The translations under genes were made by a program, and so were the position numbers. A model generated the notes under the pieces. The model made no database searches and was not told the DNA's origin. It was given only the letters and a program-made list of their open reading frames with translations. Positions 18,318-28,165 of a DNA stretch of 64,000 nucleotides are shown here, in pieces. The first letter of the stretch is position 1, and each line of letters starts with the position of its first letter. The stretch is from NCBI RefSeq assembly GCF_900079725.1, contig NZ_LT599032.1:3416855-3480854 (forward strand), written 5' to 3'. Source of the DNA: an uncultured Dysgonomonas sp. GTDB taxonomy: Bacteria; Bacteroidota; Bacteroidia; Bacteroidales; Dysgonomonadaceae.

Positions 18318-19638
18318 AATTTATCTGTTGTCCGTAAGGATAAGCTTCCATTTTTAGACCCTTGATCAATGATCCTCTTGTGTCTTCTGCTATCGGGGGC
18401 TGTCCCTGACGGAATTCCCCTTGTCCTTTGTTGGTGTTTTGACGACCTAAAAGTATGCCGAGGTCTGCTATGATATCGTCAAAATCATTGGTTTTACCTA
18501 TGTCGGAAAGTTTCCACCAGCTATTACTTTCTGTTTGGAATTTGAATGTATTGCCATCCCAGCCATCTCCTGCAGCAATACCATTCCACCCGGAATGAAC
18601 CCCCTCATTGATTGGAGTTATCAGGAATCGGTAATATTGCCTGTCGTCTTTTACTCTTCGGGATTGGGAAAAGTTCCAGTCATTCCTTCCTACCCACAAA
18701 TGATAGTTGGTCTGATTGAATATCACCGTTAGAGGAGTGGTTTCGTTACAAACATCCTCGGTTACGGAAAACTCTACGGTAGTCTGGCGGCTGCGCCAGG
18801 GTAGGGCAGGTATCCAGGTTCCGCTGTTGTGAGGATATTCAATATAGTCATCTCCCCATCCTATTTTCAGATCATCTGCTGCACCTGTATCTGCCATAGA
18901 CTGCACCTCGAATGTGAATGTTTTAGTGCCTCCCGAAGGGTTGTCCCACCCGGAAGGAGGATTGTTCGTGTATACGATACCACCTCTTGCATACCGGTCC
19001 GATCCTGAATCAGACAAGGTTTTGTTTAGTAAATCGTCCGTTACGGCTCCTTTTATTAAATTTACTGTCGCAGGTGTCCAGTCTATTTTTGCCTGAATAG
19101 GGTTGGTCAGGGAGCGTAAATCTTTTCCACTGGGGATATGTACAATCACAGTGTTTGTTGCAGCATCCCATTCTGTTTTTATACATGAATTTCCCCCTGT
19201 TACTGATATGTTAACAGTTGGCAGAGGTGTGGATTTGTCCGGGCCGACGAGATCCCATCGGTCTCCGTTCCATATATATGTACCACTGGAGAATCCTTTA
19301 CACGTATTTAGATTGTAGATCAGAAGTCCTGTGTGTAGAGCATCTTGTTCTTCTTTCTTCTGGAGGGTATTATATTTTTCATTTGGTTGTCCCGGAGTTA
19401 TGGGGGATTCAAATATGGGATAAAGATTGTTTTTATCTGTCAGTTTGAGCCGTGGAAGCATTAACCCTTTGGTTGAATTTATAGTGTTATTATCAGAACC
19501 TTCTTTCAGATCCAGCAACGCACCGCTTTTGGCAGGTGCATTTGATCCTATTGTTACCTGAGCTTGCATATCAGGTACAATTATAATAATGGCTATAATA
19601 CATAGCAAGTAAAGCTTAAATAGCTTGTATATTATCAT
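18280..19638 (-). pseudogene. FISUMP-type surface protein, N-terminal part (frameshifted)
   Basis: This 452-aa frame supplies the N-terminus of the FISUMP protein. A signal peptide (LYLLCIIAIIIIVPDMQAQ) leads into the 'QVTIG' module: VTIGSNAPAKSGALLDLKEG, then STKGLMLPRLKLTD. The same module begins the two exported proteins starting at 42920 and 50051. Ig-like repeats follow, and the frame stops at GGT-TAA near 18284 while the next frame continues the protein. A -7 box TATCTTTG lies at 19707..19714. Truncated at this point the product would lack the FISUMP domain. Confidence 0.75.
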
Positions 19639-19706
19639 ACAACAATATTTAGTTATATAGGGTAGTTTGTCTCTATCTTCTTATATTTGTACCAGTTGTG
19701 GTATTA

Positions 19707-19714
19707 CAAAGATA
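19707..19714 (-). promoter_or_regulatory. -7 box upstream of the FISUMP gene
   Basis: The minus strand reads TATCTTTG, matching TAnnTTTG, 69 bp before the ATG. No good -33 TTG is seen. Confidence 0.4.
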
Positions 19715-19970
19715 GGGATAATCTATTGAATCTAAAAATAATGAGAAATGGAACCTTGATGAAGAATAAGCCGGTAATGTCGTAATATAAGTGCTGTATC
19801 TAATATCTGGGGCTGTTTTGACTAATTGTTTGAGTTGTTTCTTTTGCATATTTTTGTTGAAAATTCACAAGCTTTTAGTTCTGTAAGTACTATTCTTTAT
19901 TCAAAAAAATACTATTGCCTGTCATTTCTGTCTTGCCTTGCCGACTAATATATAAAAAGAAGATTGATTA

Positions 19971-20462
19971 ATGGATATCAATATTGATTTGGAGAAAGCA
20001 TTTATAGAAATGGTTCATAATAATGAGCGGATTATCTATAAGGTTTGCTCTTTTTATATATCCGATGAATTTCCTATGACTGATCTGTATCAGGAGGTTG
20101 TTTGCAATCTTTGGACGGCCTATCCCCGTTTCAGGAATGAAAGTACAGTCTCTACGTGGATATATCGTATTGCTTTGAATACGTGTATCTCGGGTATGCG
20201 GAAAGATATGCGCAGGCCAAAAGGTACGCCGGTCTCTGTGCTGGAAGATTCACTTACAGCGCCCGAGAATATCAGTGAACAGATCAAGGAGATGTACAGG
20301 TTGATTCATCAGTTGAATACCATCGAGCGCGCCATTGTCTTGCTTTATCTCGAAGAGAAGTCGTATCAGGAAATTGCAGATATTACAGGGTTGACAGTGA
20401 GTAATGTGGGCACAAAGTTGAAACGGACTAAAGAAAAGCTGAAACGGTTGTCGAATCTTTAA
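19971..20462 (+). CDS. ECF-type RNA polymerase sigma factor
   Basis: The 163-aa protein has sigma region 2 (about 12-75, with LYQEVVCNLWTAYPRF and ESTVSTWIYRIALNTCI) and region 4 (about 105-158, with YLEEKSYQEIADITGLTVSN and VGTKLKRTKEKL). Region 3 is absent, as expected for ECF sigmas. The next gene, 12 bp downstream, encodes a membrane protein that likely acts as its anti-sigma or sensor. The regulon is unknown. The nearby surface-protein gene and the DUF2339 pair are possible but unproven targets. Confidence 0.88.
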   Translation: MDINIDLEKAFIEMVHNNERIIYKVCSFYISDEFPMTDLYQEVVCNLWTAYPRFRNESTVSTWIYRIALNTCISGMRKDMRRPKGTPVSVLEDSLTAPENISEQIKEMYRLIHQLNTIERAIVLLYLEEKSYQEIADITGLTVSNVGTKLKRTKEKLKRLSNL

Positions 20463-20474
20463 GCATTAAGAATT

Positions 20475-21071
20475 ATGGAACTGAACGAATTAAAAAATAC
20501 ATGGCTGTCACTGGATGAACGGCTCAGGAAACAGGAAATGCTGAAAGAGAACATTCTGAAGGAAATGCTACATGCCAGATCTGATAAAGCTCTGGGGCGG
20601 CTCGTCAATTTTGAGTTTCTGGGGATGGTGCTTACTATACTGGGTATTCCCTTTCTTATATTTATGCTTGCACACGAGAATTTCTATCCGATACAGGTAA
20701 TCTTTATGTATTTTATAATAGGATATGCTGTTGTGGGTATCTTTTTTCAGCTAAGGAAAGTATATATCCTACTGAAAATAGACTTTTCCAAGTCTGTAAG
20801 TACGAATATAAGGCTGATGCAGCGGTTCAATATCCAGATAAAGTGGGAGAAGATAGTATCTTTCTCTATCATACCCCTGATGGCCCTATTTATATTGTCT
20901 CCGTATTTTACAAAAAACGTGGAGATGTGGAGATGGGTGGCTATTATCGCTGTTTTCTTAATAGTCGCCGTTATAGCATATTGGCAATATAAGAAAATTT
21001 ATGATAAGAATATAGGCTCGATACTCAAAAGCCTTGAGGAATTGAAAGAGCTGGAGGAGGATAACGAATAA
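20475..21071 (+). CDS. Four-helix membrane protein, likely partner of the ECF sigma factor
   Basis: The 198-aa protein has a soluble N-terminal helix (MELNELKNTWLSLDERLRKQ) and four membrane segments (about 46-64, 71-91, 126-144, 151-169), ending in a charged coiled tail. Genes like this commonly follow ECF sigma genes in Bacteroides. No zinc anti-sigma HxxxCxxC motif is present. A role in holding or sensing for the sigma factor is inferred from gene order only. Confidence 0.65.
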   Translation: MELNELKNTWLSLDERLRKQEMLKENILKEMLHARSDKALGRLVNFEFLGMVLTILGIPFLIFMLAHENFYPIQVIFMYFIIGYAVVGIFFQLRKVYILLKIDFSKSVSTNIRLMQRFNIQIKWEKIVSFSIIPLMALFILSPYFTKNVEMWRWVAIIAVFLIVAVIAYWQYKKIYDKNIGSILKSLEELKELEEDNE

Positions 21072-21185
21072 GGGATATATTATCCCGGTCATTTTCTCAT
21101 TCATCAATAATTTTCTGCAAAAAGAATCGATTATTCGATTTATCCCTTATTTTTACGAAATTATTGATAACACAACATACGCTTT

Positions 21186-23795
21186 ATGGAAGGATTTCTT
21201 GTATTTCTTTTGATTATACTTATTGTAGGTATTTTCATAATTCCGATTATCATACTGGCTAAAATAGGCACTATAAATAAGAATATTGACTATTTGAACA
21301 CTGATATGAATAACCTCAATAAACGCATGACGGATCTTCATAATCATACCGCTTCGAGAGATGATGCTAAAGATATACTGAATGCTATGGGTGATCTTAA
21401 AGTTAAAACAGGCTTTACTCCGGGTGTGACCTCATCTGTGTCAAAGACTAAGCCGGAAAATGAGCCTGTGGCAAAAGAAGAACCGATTATTGAAAATATT
21501 CATAAAGAAATTGAAGAAGAAATAATCTCCCCTGTACTGGAGGAGGTTCCGGTAGTGGTTCAGACTCCCAATTTAATAAATGAAGAATCCGTACAAAAGT
21601 TACCTCAAGAGCCAGAACAGGAAGAGTTAGAAGATACACCTCCTCCTTTTGCTGCATTTAACCGTGCTGAAAAGTCAGATACTATAATAGAAGAAATACT
21701 ACCGAGATATCGTACGGCTCCTGTTCAGCAGCATGTTGACGAGGGCGATGATGATTCGGATAAGAACTTTATAGAAAGATTACTTGGCGAAAACTGGCTG
21801 AGTAAGGTCGGTATAGTTACACTGGTATTGGGCATAGGCTTCTTTGTGAAATATGCCATAGACAAGGAATGGATAAATGAAGTGGGCCGTGTGGGGATAG
21901 GTATTCTCACAGGTGGTATCCTTATAGGGATAGCCCATAAGCTGAAATCGAAATACCATGTATTCTCGTCCATATTGGTGGGTGGGGGTATCTCAGTGTT
22001 TTATATAACGATTACTCTCGCATTCAGGGAATATGAATTATTCAGTCAGACTATTGCTTTTGGTTTGCTTATTGCCATTACTATATTTTCAGTTATTCTT
22101 TCTTTATACTACGACAGGAAGGAACTCGCCATATTCTCCCTGTTGGGTGGATTTGCGTCTCCATTGATGGTGAGTACGGGGACAGGAAATTATATCGTTC
22201 TGTTTTCATATATACTTATCCTGAATACGGGTATGCTGGCCGTATCCTTTGTGAAGAAGTGGCGGATAATAGGTATTATCAGTTATGTGCTCACTCTTTC
22301 TTTTTTCTGGGCATGGATGTTAAGTGATTTCAAGGATCAGTTTGTTTGGGCTACTGTGTTCACGGTTCTGTTTTTTATCCAATTTTATGTACTGGCTCTT
22401 TTCGACCATTTCAAATCGGAAGATAAGATTACAGCCTATCAGGCATTTTTGATACTGACCAATAACCTGTCTGCTTTCCTTGCATGTCTGTATATATTCG
22501 ACCGTTATGAATATGATGTCAGGGGACTTGTAACTATTGCCATTGCCGGAGTTAATGCCTTCGTAATGCTGACATTGTTCCGTAAGAGCAAAGTCGACCG
22601 TAATCTTATTTATCTGATCATAGCAGTCGTAATGACCTTTGTCAGCCTTGCCATACCAATGCAGATGCATGGACACGTGATTACGATGTTTTGGGCAGCC
22701 GAAGCTGTTTTACTGTTATGGTTGTGGCAAATGTCGCACATAAAGGTATTCCGGTTGGGCTTTATTGTTATAGCTGTACTGGTGCTTATTTCGTATGCGA
22801 TGGATATCAATTATAATTACAGATATGATGATGCTTTGCCTTTCTTTGTCAACAGGATATTTATTACGGGAGTGGTTGTGGTTGCCAGTTTTGTGATTAA
22901 TATGTTGCTCTTGAGACGGGAAGATGCAGATTCGGATATAGAGATAGGCGGATTCGAGACTATTTCGATAAGTGCTGTCATCAAAGTTTTTAACCTTATT
23001 GTAATTGTCCTCACATTCTTTGTCCCTTTTCTCGAATTGAACTATCAATTGGAACGTTTTACAGACACCGGTGTTGTCACCAGTTTCCGTTATCTGGCTT
23101 TAGCCACTTATGCAACAGTATATGTTGCCGTTTTGGGGCTTGTCTATAGGACACAACTGGCGGCAAAGGCGCATGTTTTTGTCTTACTGTTTTTCTCTAT
23201 TCTTCTTTACTCGTTTGTGTATACCTATCTGGCTATCGATTTGCGGTACGATATATTTGTCCTTAATACATATAGTATCAATCATTTCCTGATTCACCTG
23301 ATTTCTTTGCCGGCTATCGTATATATCACATATCTGTTAGCGAAAAATGTAAAAAAAATATCAGAAGATTGGTTTGCCCCTCTATGCTGGTGTCTGGTTA
23401 TTATGTCGGTTGCTATACTAAGTATAGAGGTGGATAATATTGTAATCCTTCTGCTAGGCAATATTGATAACTATGATAGCTTATTATATGATGTGCATAC
23501 ATTCGGGTATCCTATCCTGTGGGGTGTCATTGCTATGATACTTATGATCTGGGGGCTGAATCGTAAGGAAGTCTTGCTGCGGAAAATATCATTGATTTTC
23601 TTTGGGGTGATTATCATTAAATTCTATGCATACGATGTGTGGCATATGTCGCAGGCCGGACGTATTGTTTCGTTCATTATGCTGGGAGTTATCCTGTTGC
23701 TGGTATCATTCCTCCAGCAGAAGATAAAAACACTGGTTAAGGACGATAGCCCGGTAGAAGATATTATCGAAGAACAGTCTAAAAAAGAAAAGTAA
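21186..23795 (+). CDS. DUF2339-family polytopic membrane protein
   Basis: The 869-aa protein starts with a membrane anchor (VFLLIILIVGIFIIPIIIL) and a short coiled coil, then a Pro/Glu-rich linker (about 80-195). More than 20 hydrophobic segments follow. The hallmark ENWLSKVGIVTLVLGIGFFV at about 200 starts the DUF2339 domain. The biochemical role is unknown. It is paired with the DUF3999 gene that starts on the very next base after its stop, an arrangement repeated in many Proteobacteria and Bacteroidetes, so the two proteins probably act together in the cell envelope. Confidence 0.85.
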   Translation: MEGFLVFLLIILIVGIFIIPIIILAKIGTINKNIDYLNTDMNNLNKRMTDLHNHTASRDDAKDILNAMGDLKVKTGFTPGVTSSVSKTKPENEPVAKEEPIIENIHKEIEEEIISPVLEEVPVVVQTPNLINEESVQKLPQEPEQEELEDTPPPFAAFNRAEKSDTIIEEILPRYRTAPVQQHVDEGDDDSDKNFIERLLGENWLSKVGIVTLVLGIGFFVKYAIDKEWINEVGRVGIGILTGGILIGIAHKLKSKYHVFSSILVGGGISVFYITITLAFREYELFSQTIAFGLLIAITIFSVILSLYYDRKELAIFSLLGGFASPLMVSTGTGNYIVLFSYILILNTGMLAVSFVKKWRIIGIISYVLTLSFFWAWMLSDFKDQFVWATVFTVLFFIQFYVLALFDHFKSEDKITAYQAFLILTNNLSAFLACLYIFDRYEYDVRGLVTIAIAGVNAFVMLTLFRKSKVDRNLIYLIIAVVMTFVSLAIPMQMHGHVITMFWAAEAVLLLWLWQMSHIKVFRLGFIVIAVLVLISYAMDINYNYRYDDALPFFVNRIFITGVVVVASFVINMLLLRREDADSDIEIGGFETISISAVIKVFNLIVIVLTFFVPFLELNYQLERFTDTGVVTSFRYLALATYATVYVAVLGLVYRTQLAAKAHVFVLLFFSILLYSFVYTYLAIDLRYDIFVLNTYSINHFLIHLISLPAIVYITYLLAKNVKKISEDWFAPLCWCLVIMSVAILSIEVDNIVILLLGNIDNYDSLLYDVHTFGYPILWGVIAMILMIWGLNRKEVLLRKISLIFFGVIIIKFYAYDVWHMSQAGRIVSFIMLGVILLLVSFLQQKIKTLVKDDSPVEDIIEEQSKKEK

Positions 23796-24992
23796 ATGAA
23801 ACTATATTTATTTATAATCCTGTCTTTATTATTATCTCCGGGTATCTTTGCCCAGTCAGTATGGACGGAGGAGATTCAGCCTGTAGAGGTTAGCGGATAT
23901 TACAATATCCAACTCGGACAAGGAATAATAGCGAAGTCTTTGGATAGCGATTTGTCCGATCTGAAAATTCTGGATAGTAAAAACAACGAAGTTCCCTATT
24001 TCCTGCGTTCTGTAAATCCCATACGGGAGATAAGCCGGTTCGAGAATTATAATCTGAAACAGAATCAGGTAAAAGACAGCCTGAATATTGTTACAATAGA
24101 CAATCAGGAAAAAGAAGATATAAACCGTTTTTACATTATTATCCGCAAAGCAGATGTGAGTAAGTATGCATCTTTACGCGGAAGTAACGATCAGAAACAA
24201 TGGTATATTGTCAGGCAAAAGACGAGTATATCGGGCTTCGGTGATGCAGACGAGGTACTGATTCTGGACTTTCCGAAAGGAAATTACAGGTATTATGAGA
24301 TAACGCTTGAAAATAACCAGAACAGTCCGCTGGAAGTCCTTAAAGTAGGAAAGATAAAAAACTCCAATATATACGCTCAATTTACAGAATTACAGTTGGG
24401 GCACTTTTTGCAAAAGGAGAGTATCTCCGACAAAAGAACATATATAACTTTCCCGGATTCTCAGGAGACATATCGTATTAGTAAGTTGGAGATAGGTATA
24501 AACAACAAGGCTTATTATTTCCGCCATGCTGTAATGTCAGATTCCATATCTCACAGCCGTGTTACATTTGACCTCTCCTCAAAAGGAAATAATACATTCT
24601 TTATAAACAGTTTCTTGTTCAGTCGTAATACTTCTATTGCAATAGAGAATCACAATAATCCACCTCTCAAAGTAGATTCCGTGAAGGCTTACGGTCTTAA
24701 CCGCTATGTATGTGCATATCTGGAAGAAGGACAAAGTTATATTATTAGGGTAGGGTCAAAGGATAAGACACCCCCTAAATACGATATTGAATACTTTCAG
24801 AACGATATTCCGGCTGACCTTCCTGTCATCAAGACCAATAACCTACAAAGTATAGTTGCCAAAAATGCTGAGCAGGCCAGGGAGTTTTCGTGGATAGAAA
24901 AACCTGTATTTCTTTGGGGAGTAATTGTTATTATAGGCTTATTTCTCCTGTTCATCTGTGTAAAGATGATCAAGGAAATGAAAAAGAAGTAG
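23796..24992 (+). CDS. DUF3999-family envelope protein
   Basis: The 398-aa protein has a signal peptide (LYLFIILSLLLSPGIFAQ), a large extracytoplasmic beta-rich region (about 20-365) and one C-terminal membrane helix (VFLWGVIVIIGLFLLFICV) with a short basic tail. This layout and its start immediately after the DUF2339 gene fit DUF3999. It is likely translationally coupled to that gene. Function unknown. Confidence 0.8.
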   Translation: MKLYLFIILSLLLSPGIFAQSVWTEEIQPVEVSGYYNIQLGQGIIAKSLDSDLSDLKILDSKNNEVPYFLRSVNPIREISRFENYNLKQNQVKDSLNIVTIDNQEKEDINRFYIIIRKADVSKYASLRGSNDQKQWYIVRQKTSISGFGDADEVLILDFPKGNYRYYEITLENNQNSPLEVLKVGKIKNSNIYAQFTELQLGHFLQKESISDKRTYITFPDSQETYRISKLEIGINNKAYYFRHAVMSDSISHSRVTFDLSSKGNNTFFINSFLFSRNTSIAIENHNNPPLKVDSVKAYGLNRYVCAYLEEGQSYIIRVGSKDKTPPKYDIEYFQNDIPADLPVIKTNNLQSIVAKNAEQAREFSWIEKPVFLWGVIVIIGLFLLFICVKMIKEMKKK

Positions 24993-25032
24993 CCGTGGAG
25001 TGATATAATCAGAATTACTTTATCTATATGTA

Positions 25033-25423
25033 TAAGCTTTTAGCCGTTAGCTGATAGCTATTAGCTCTTTGAAATATTAGTAATAAGTTGAAAAAGTGTA
25101 ACCTTTGTTACTTTTTGGGGAACTGTTACCTTTTTGCGTCTTAGAGTCTTTGCGAGAAATTTTTAACCACGGAGAACCAACGATCGGCGGAGCCAAAAAG
25201 GAGTCCACGGAGTTTTTAGAAGAAAAAGTGACAATAAAAATTGTGTAAAAAGTGTCAAGTTTGTCAGGTTTTGCACATAAGCTATTGGCTAACAGCTATC
25301 AGCTAAAAGCTGGAATATATGTTACTTTTGTTACCTTTTAATAAAGAAGATGCATCGCTCTGCTCAACATGACAAGCCAATTATTGATTCTTAATTATTA
25401 ATTGTTTTCTGTGTTACCTTTTA
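25033..25423 (+). repeat. Long composite intergenic repeat, copy A
   Basis: About 390 bp of non-coding sequence is repeated in inverted orientation at 30373..30775. The core 25081-25255 differs by very few bases between the copies, and elsewhere small changes occur. It is built from modules: TAGCTGATAGCT-like palindromes, TGTTACTTTTGTTAC-like strings and a GGCGGAGCCAAAA box. The box recurs alone at about 25461. Confidence 0.85.
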
Positions 25424-25521
25424 GAGTCGAAAGCAGAGAGTCGAAAGTTGAATTGGAAATCGGCGGAGCCAAAATGGTTGATGAGAAGTAGAAATAAGAC
25501 CTTGTTGTTAACTAATAACTG

Positions 25522-25554
25522 TTGACTGTTAACTGATAAATTTCCCTATCTTTG
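25522..25554 (+). promoter_or_regulatory. rlmD promoter
   Basis: TTG at 25522..25524 and TATCTTTG at 25547..25554 are separated by 22 bp. This predicts a start near 25562, about 20 bp before the rlmD ATG. Confidence 0.5.
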
Positions 25555-25583
25555 CATCCATTTCCGAAACTAAAGAAATATCA

Positions 25584-26999
25584 ATGAGCCGAAAGAAAAA
25601 AGAACTTCCTCTTATAGAGAATGTGCAGATTGTGGATATAGCTGCTGAAGGCAAAGCCATAGCCAAAGTAGATGATATGGTTGTGTTTATACCTTATGTA
25701 GTACCGGGCGATGTAATCGATTTGCAGATTACCCGGAAAAAAAATAAGTATGCAGAGGGTAAACCTGTCAGGTTTGTTACATATTCTCCTGACCGTGCAG
25801 AGGCGTTCTGTGAACATTTCGGCATCTGTGGAGGATGTAAATGGCAGATACTGCCATATGCGGAACAACTGAAATTCAAGCAGAAACAGGTGACAGACAA
25901 CCTTACCCGTATAGGAAAAGTAGATTTGCCTGAGATTCAACCGATATTAGGTTCGCAAAAGACAGAGTTTTACCGGAACAAGCTGGAATATACTTTCTCA
26001 AATAAGAAGTGGCTTACTTTGGAACAATTACGTTCGGGAGAAAACTTTGCCGATATGAATATGGACGGGCTGGGCTTTCATATTCCGGGGATGTTTGACA
26101 AAGTATTGGATATCAATAAATGCTGGTTGCAAGATGATGTCTCGAATCAGATACGGAACTTTATCCGCCAGTATTGCCATGAAAAAGGATATACCTTTTT
26201 CGATTTGCGAAACAGAGGCGGATTGATGCGCAACCTGATTATCCGTACCTCTACTACCGGCGAATTGATGGTAATTGTAGTATTCTACGATGATGAAAAG
26301 CAACAGCACGAGGATTTACTGAAAGCTATTGCAGATAAGTTCCCTCAGATTACAGCTCTGTTGTATATTGTCAACCAAAAGGCGAATGATACGATTACTG
26401 ATCAGGAAGTGCTGACATGGAAAGGAAATGACTTTATATACGAAGAGATGGAAGGCCTTAAATTCAAGATTGGTCCGAAGTCATTCTACCAGACAAACAG
26501 CGAGCAGGCATATAATTTATATAAAGTGGCCCGTGATTTTGCCCGGCTGGATGGAGATGAACTTGTGTATGACTTATATACGGGAACGGGTACAATTGCT
26601 AACTTTGTGGCGCGCCAGTCGAAAAAAGTTGTTGGTATAGAATATGTGGAAGATGCTATTGAAGATGCCAAATTCAATTCTAAGAATAACAAAATCGATA
26701 ATACGCTATTCTATGCCGGGGATATGAAAGACATACTTACTCAGGACTTCATCAATGAGCATGGCCGTCCGGATGTTATTATCACAGACCCTCCACGCGC
26801 GGGTATGCATGACGATGTTATCAGGTCTATTCTCTTTGCCGAACCTCAGAGGATTGTCTATGTAAGCTGTAATCCTGCTACTCAGGCACGGGACCTGTCT
26901 TTATTGGACGAGAAGTATAGAGTGACAAAAGTTCAGCCGGTAGATATGTTTCCTCATACACATCATGTAGAGAACGTAGTTCTGCTGGAGAAAAGGTAG
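25584..26999 (+). CDS. rlmD: 23S rRNA (uracil-5-)-methyltransferase, RlmD/RumA family
   Basis: The 471-aa AdoMet-dependent enzyme methylates C5 of a uridine in 23S rRNA. An N-terminal TRAM domain (about 1-70) precedes an iron-sulfur cysteine set, CEHFGICGGCKWQ, with a fourth cysteine near 175 (NKCW). The methyltransferase domain shows VYDLYTGTGTIANF, ITDPPRAGMH and the catalytic-cysteine motif VSCNPATQARDL. Bacteroidetes often have more than one RumA paralogue, so the exact uridine modified is uncertain. The gene stands alone between repeat copy A and a convergent operon. Confidence 0.87.
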   Translation: MSRKKKELPLIENVQIVDIAAEGKAIAKVDDMVVFIPYVVPGDVIDLQITRKKNKYAEGKPVRFVTYSPDRAEAFCEHFGICGGCKWQILPYAEQLKFKQKQVTDNLTRIGKVDLPEIQPILGSQKTEFYRNKLEYTFSNKKWLTLEQLRSGENFADMNMDGLGFHIPGMFDKVLDINKCWLQDDVSNQIRNFIRQYCHEKGYTFFDLRNRGGLMRNLIIRTSTTGELMVIVVFYDDEKQQHEDLLKAIADKFPQITALLYIVNQKANDTITDQEVLTWKGNDFIYEEMEGLKFKIGPKSFYQTNSEQAYNLYKVARDFARLDGDELVYDLYTGTGTIANFVARQSKKVVGIEYVEDAIEDAKFNSKNNKIDNTLFYAGDMKDILTQDFINEHGRPDVIITDPPRAGMHDDVIRSILFAEPQRIVYVSCNPATQARDLSLLDEKYRVTKVQPVDMFPHTHHVENVVLLEKR

Positions 27000-27016
27000 T
27001 ACTATAGTCTGCAGTG

Positions 27017-28165
27017 TTATTTGAAGGCTAGATATGTCCACACCGGATAGTGGTCGGAATACTTGACCTTGTCCACAGTGCAATTATAGGATTCAAAGGC
27101 CCGGGAATGCAGAATAAAGTCTATCCTCACCCAGAAGTAGTTTTCATGGTAGGTAATCCCTTGTCCAAACCCCGAATTAGCATATGAATCGACCAGATCG
27201 CCCTTCATCGTGTGATAAGCGTAGGAGATAGGTGTATCGTTAAAGTCTCCGCAGACAATCGTTGCCTTAGCATCTTGCTTATCTATAAAACTTCTGATAA
27301 GGTTTACTTGTGATTCGCGTATTTGGTATGCTGCACCCAGTCTGTCCTGAAGTGTATTGGCCATCTCATCAAAGGATTCCCTGTCTCTTGTTTTCAGGAA
27401 GTCTTTATAGAGCTTTTTATCTTCCGTAGTTAGCCTGTTCGATTCCAGATGGTTCACAACGAGAGTGACAGTGCGGCGGTCTATTTCCAGTTTGTGTATA
27501 ACAGAGCCGTTGTAAGAACTTTGAATAGGTACCTTTATTGATTCCGTAATCGGGAACTTTGAATAGCAGGCAATACCATAGATATACGATCTTTTTGTCT
27601 TCCTCGGTTTCCCCAATTCAATAATGGAACGGTATGGATAGTCTTTCATTATCTCGTTCAATTCCTGTACTGAAATGATACTACCTTTACCCTTCTTAGT
27701 CGCTACGGCAAACTCCTGAAAGCAAACGATATCGGCATTACTCTGAGTTACATATTCGAATATAGGGTTATTCCGGGCCTTCTCTCCTGTCAGCCAGTTG
27801 AAGCCCCTTACGTTGTAAGTAAGTACCTTTATCTTGTTTGCAGGTATATCTTTTTCCTTAGTCTCCATATGCACAGGAAAGCAGGTAGATATCGGCTGCC
27901 AGCAGGCAAGGATTACAACCAACTGTATTAATGCATATTTCCACCGGAAGAAGACAGTCCAAAGAATGAGATAAGCGATGTTAATAAACAGCAAGATAGG
28001 GAATATTAACCCTAAGTAAGCGATGAAGGTCACTTTAGAGGGAACTACCGACCAAGCTAGTAATGATAGCAGCAATAATATAATTGCTATAATATTGGTT
28101 GCAAAGACGGTATACTTGATGGCTTTGCCTATCTTCTTGCCTAAGAGCTTACTTGTTACTGGCAT
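27017..28165 (-). CDS. Endonuclease/exonuclease/phosphatase-fold membrane protein
   Basis: The 382-aa protein has three N-terminal membrane helices (to about residue 90), then an EEP catalytic domain with the metal/catalytic motifs LTYNVRGFNW, VCFQEF, VVNHLE, CGDFNDTP and SDHYP. The substrate may be a nucleic acid, lipid or phosphate ester. It overlaps the preceding rhomboid gene by 17 bp, and the rhomboid-rhomboid-EEP order is common in Bacteroidales. Confidence 0.82.
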   Translation of the reverse strand: MPVTSKLLGKKIGKAIKYTVFATNIIAIILLLLSLLAWSVVPSKVTFIAYLGLIFPILLFINIAYLILWTVFFRWKYALIQLVVILACWQPISTCFPVHMETKEKDIPANKIKVLTYNVRGFNWLTGEKARNNPIFEYVTQSNADIVCFQEFAVATKKGKGSIISVQELNEIMKDYPYRSIIELGKPRKTKRSYIYGIACYSKFPITESIKVPIQSSYNGSVIHKLEIDRRTVTLVVNHLESNRLTTEDKKLYKDFLKTRDRESFDEMANTLQDRLGAAYQIRESQVNLIRSFIDKQDAKATIVCGDFNDTPISYAYHTMKGDLVDSYANSGFGQGITYHENYFWVRIDFILHSRAFESYNCTVDKVKYSDHYPVWTYLAFK

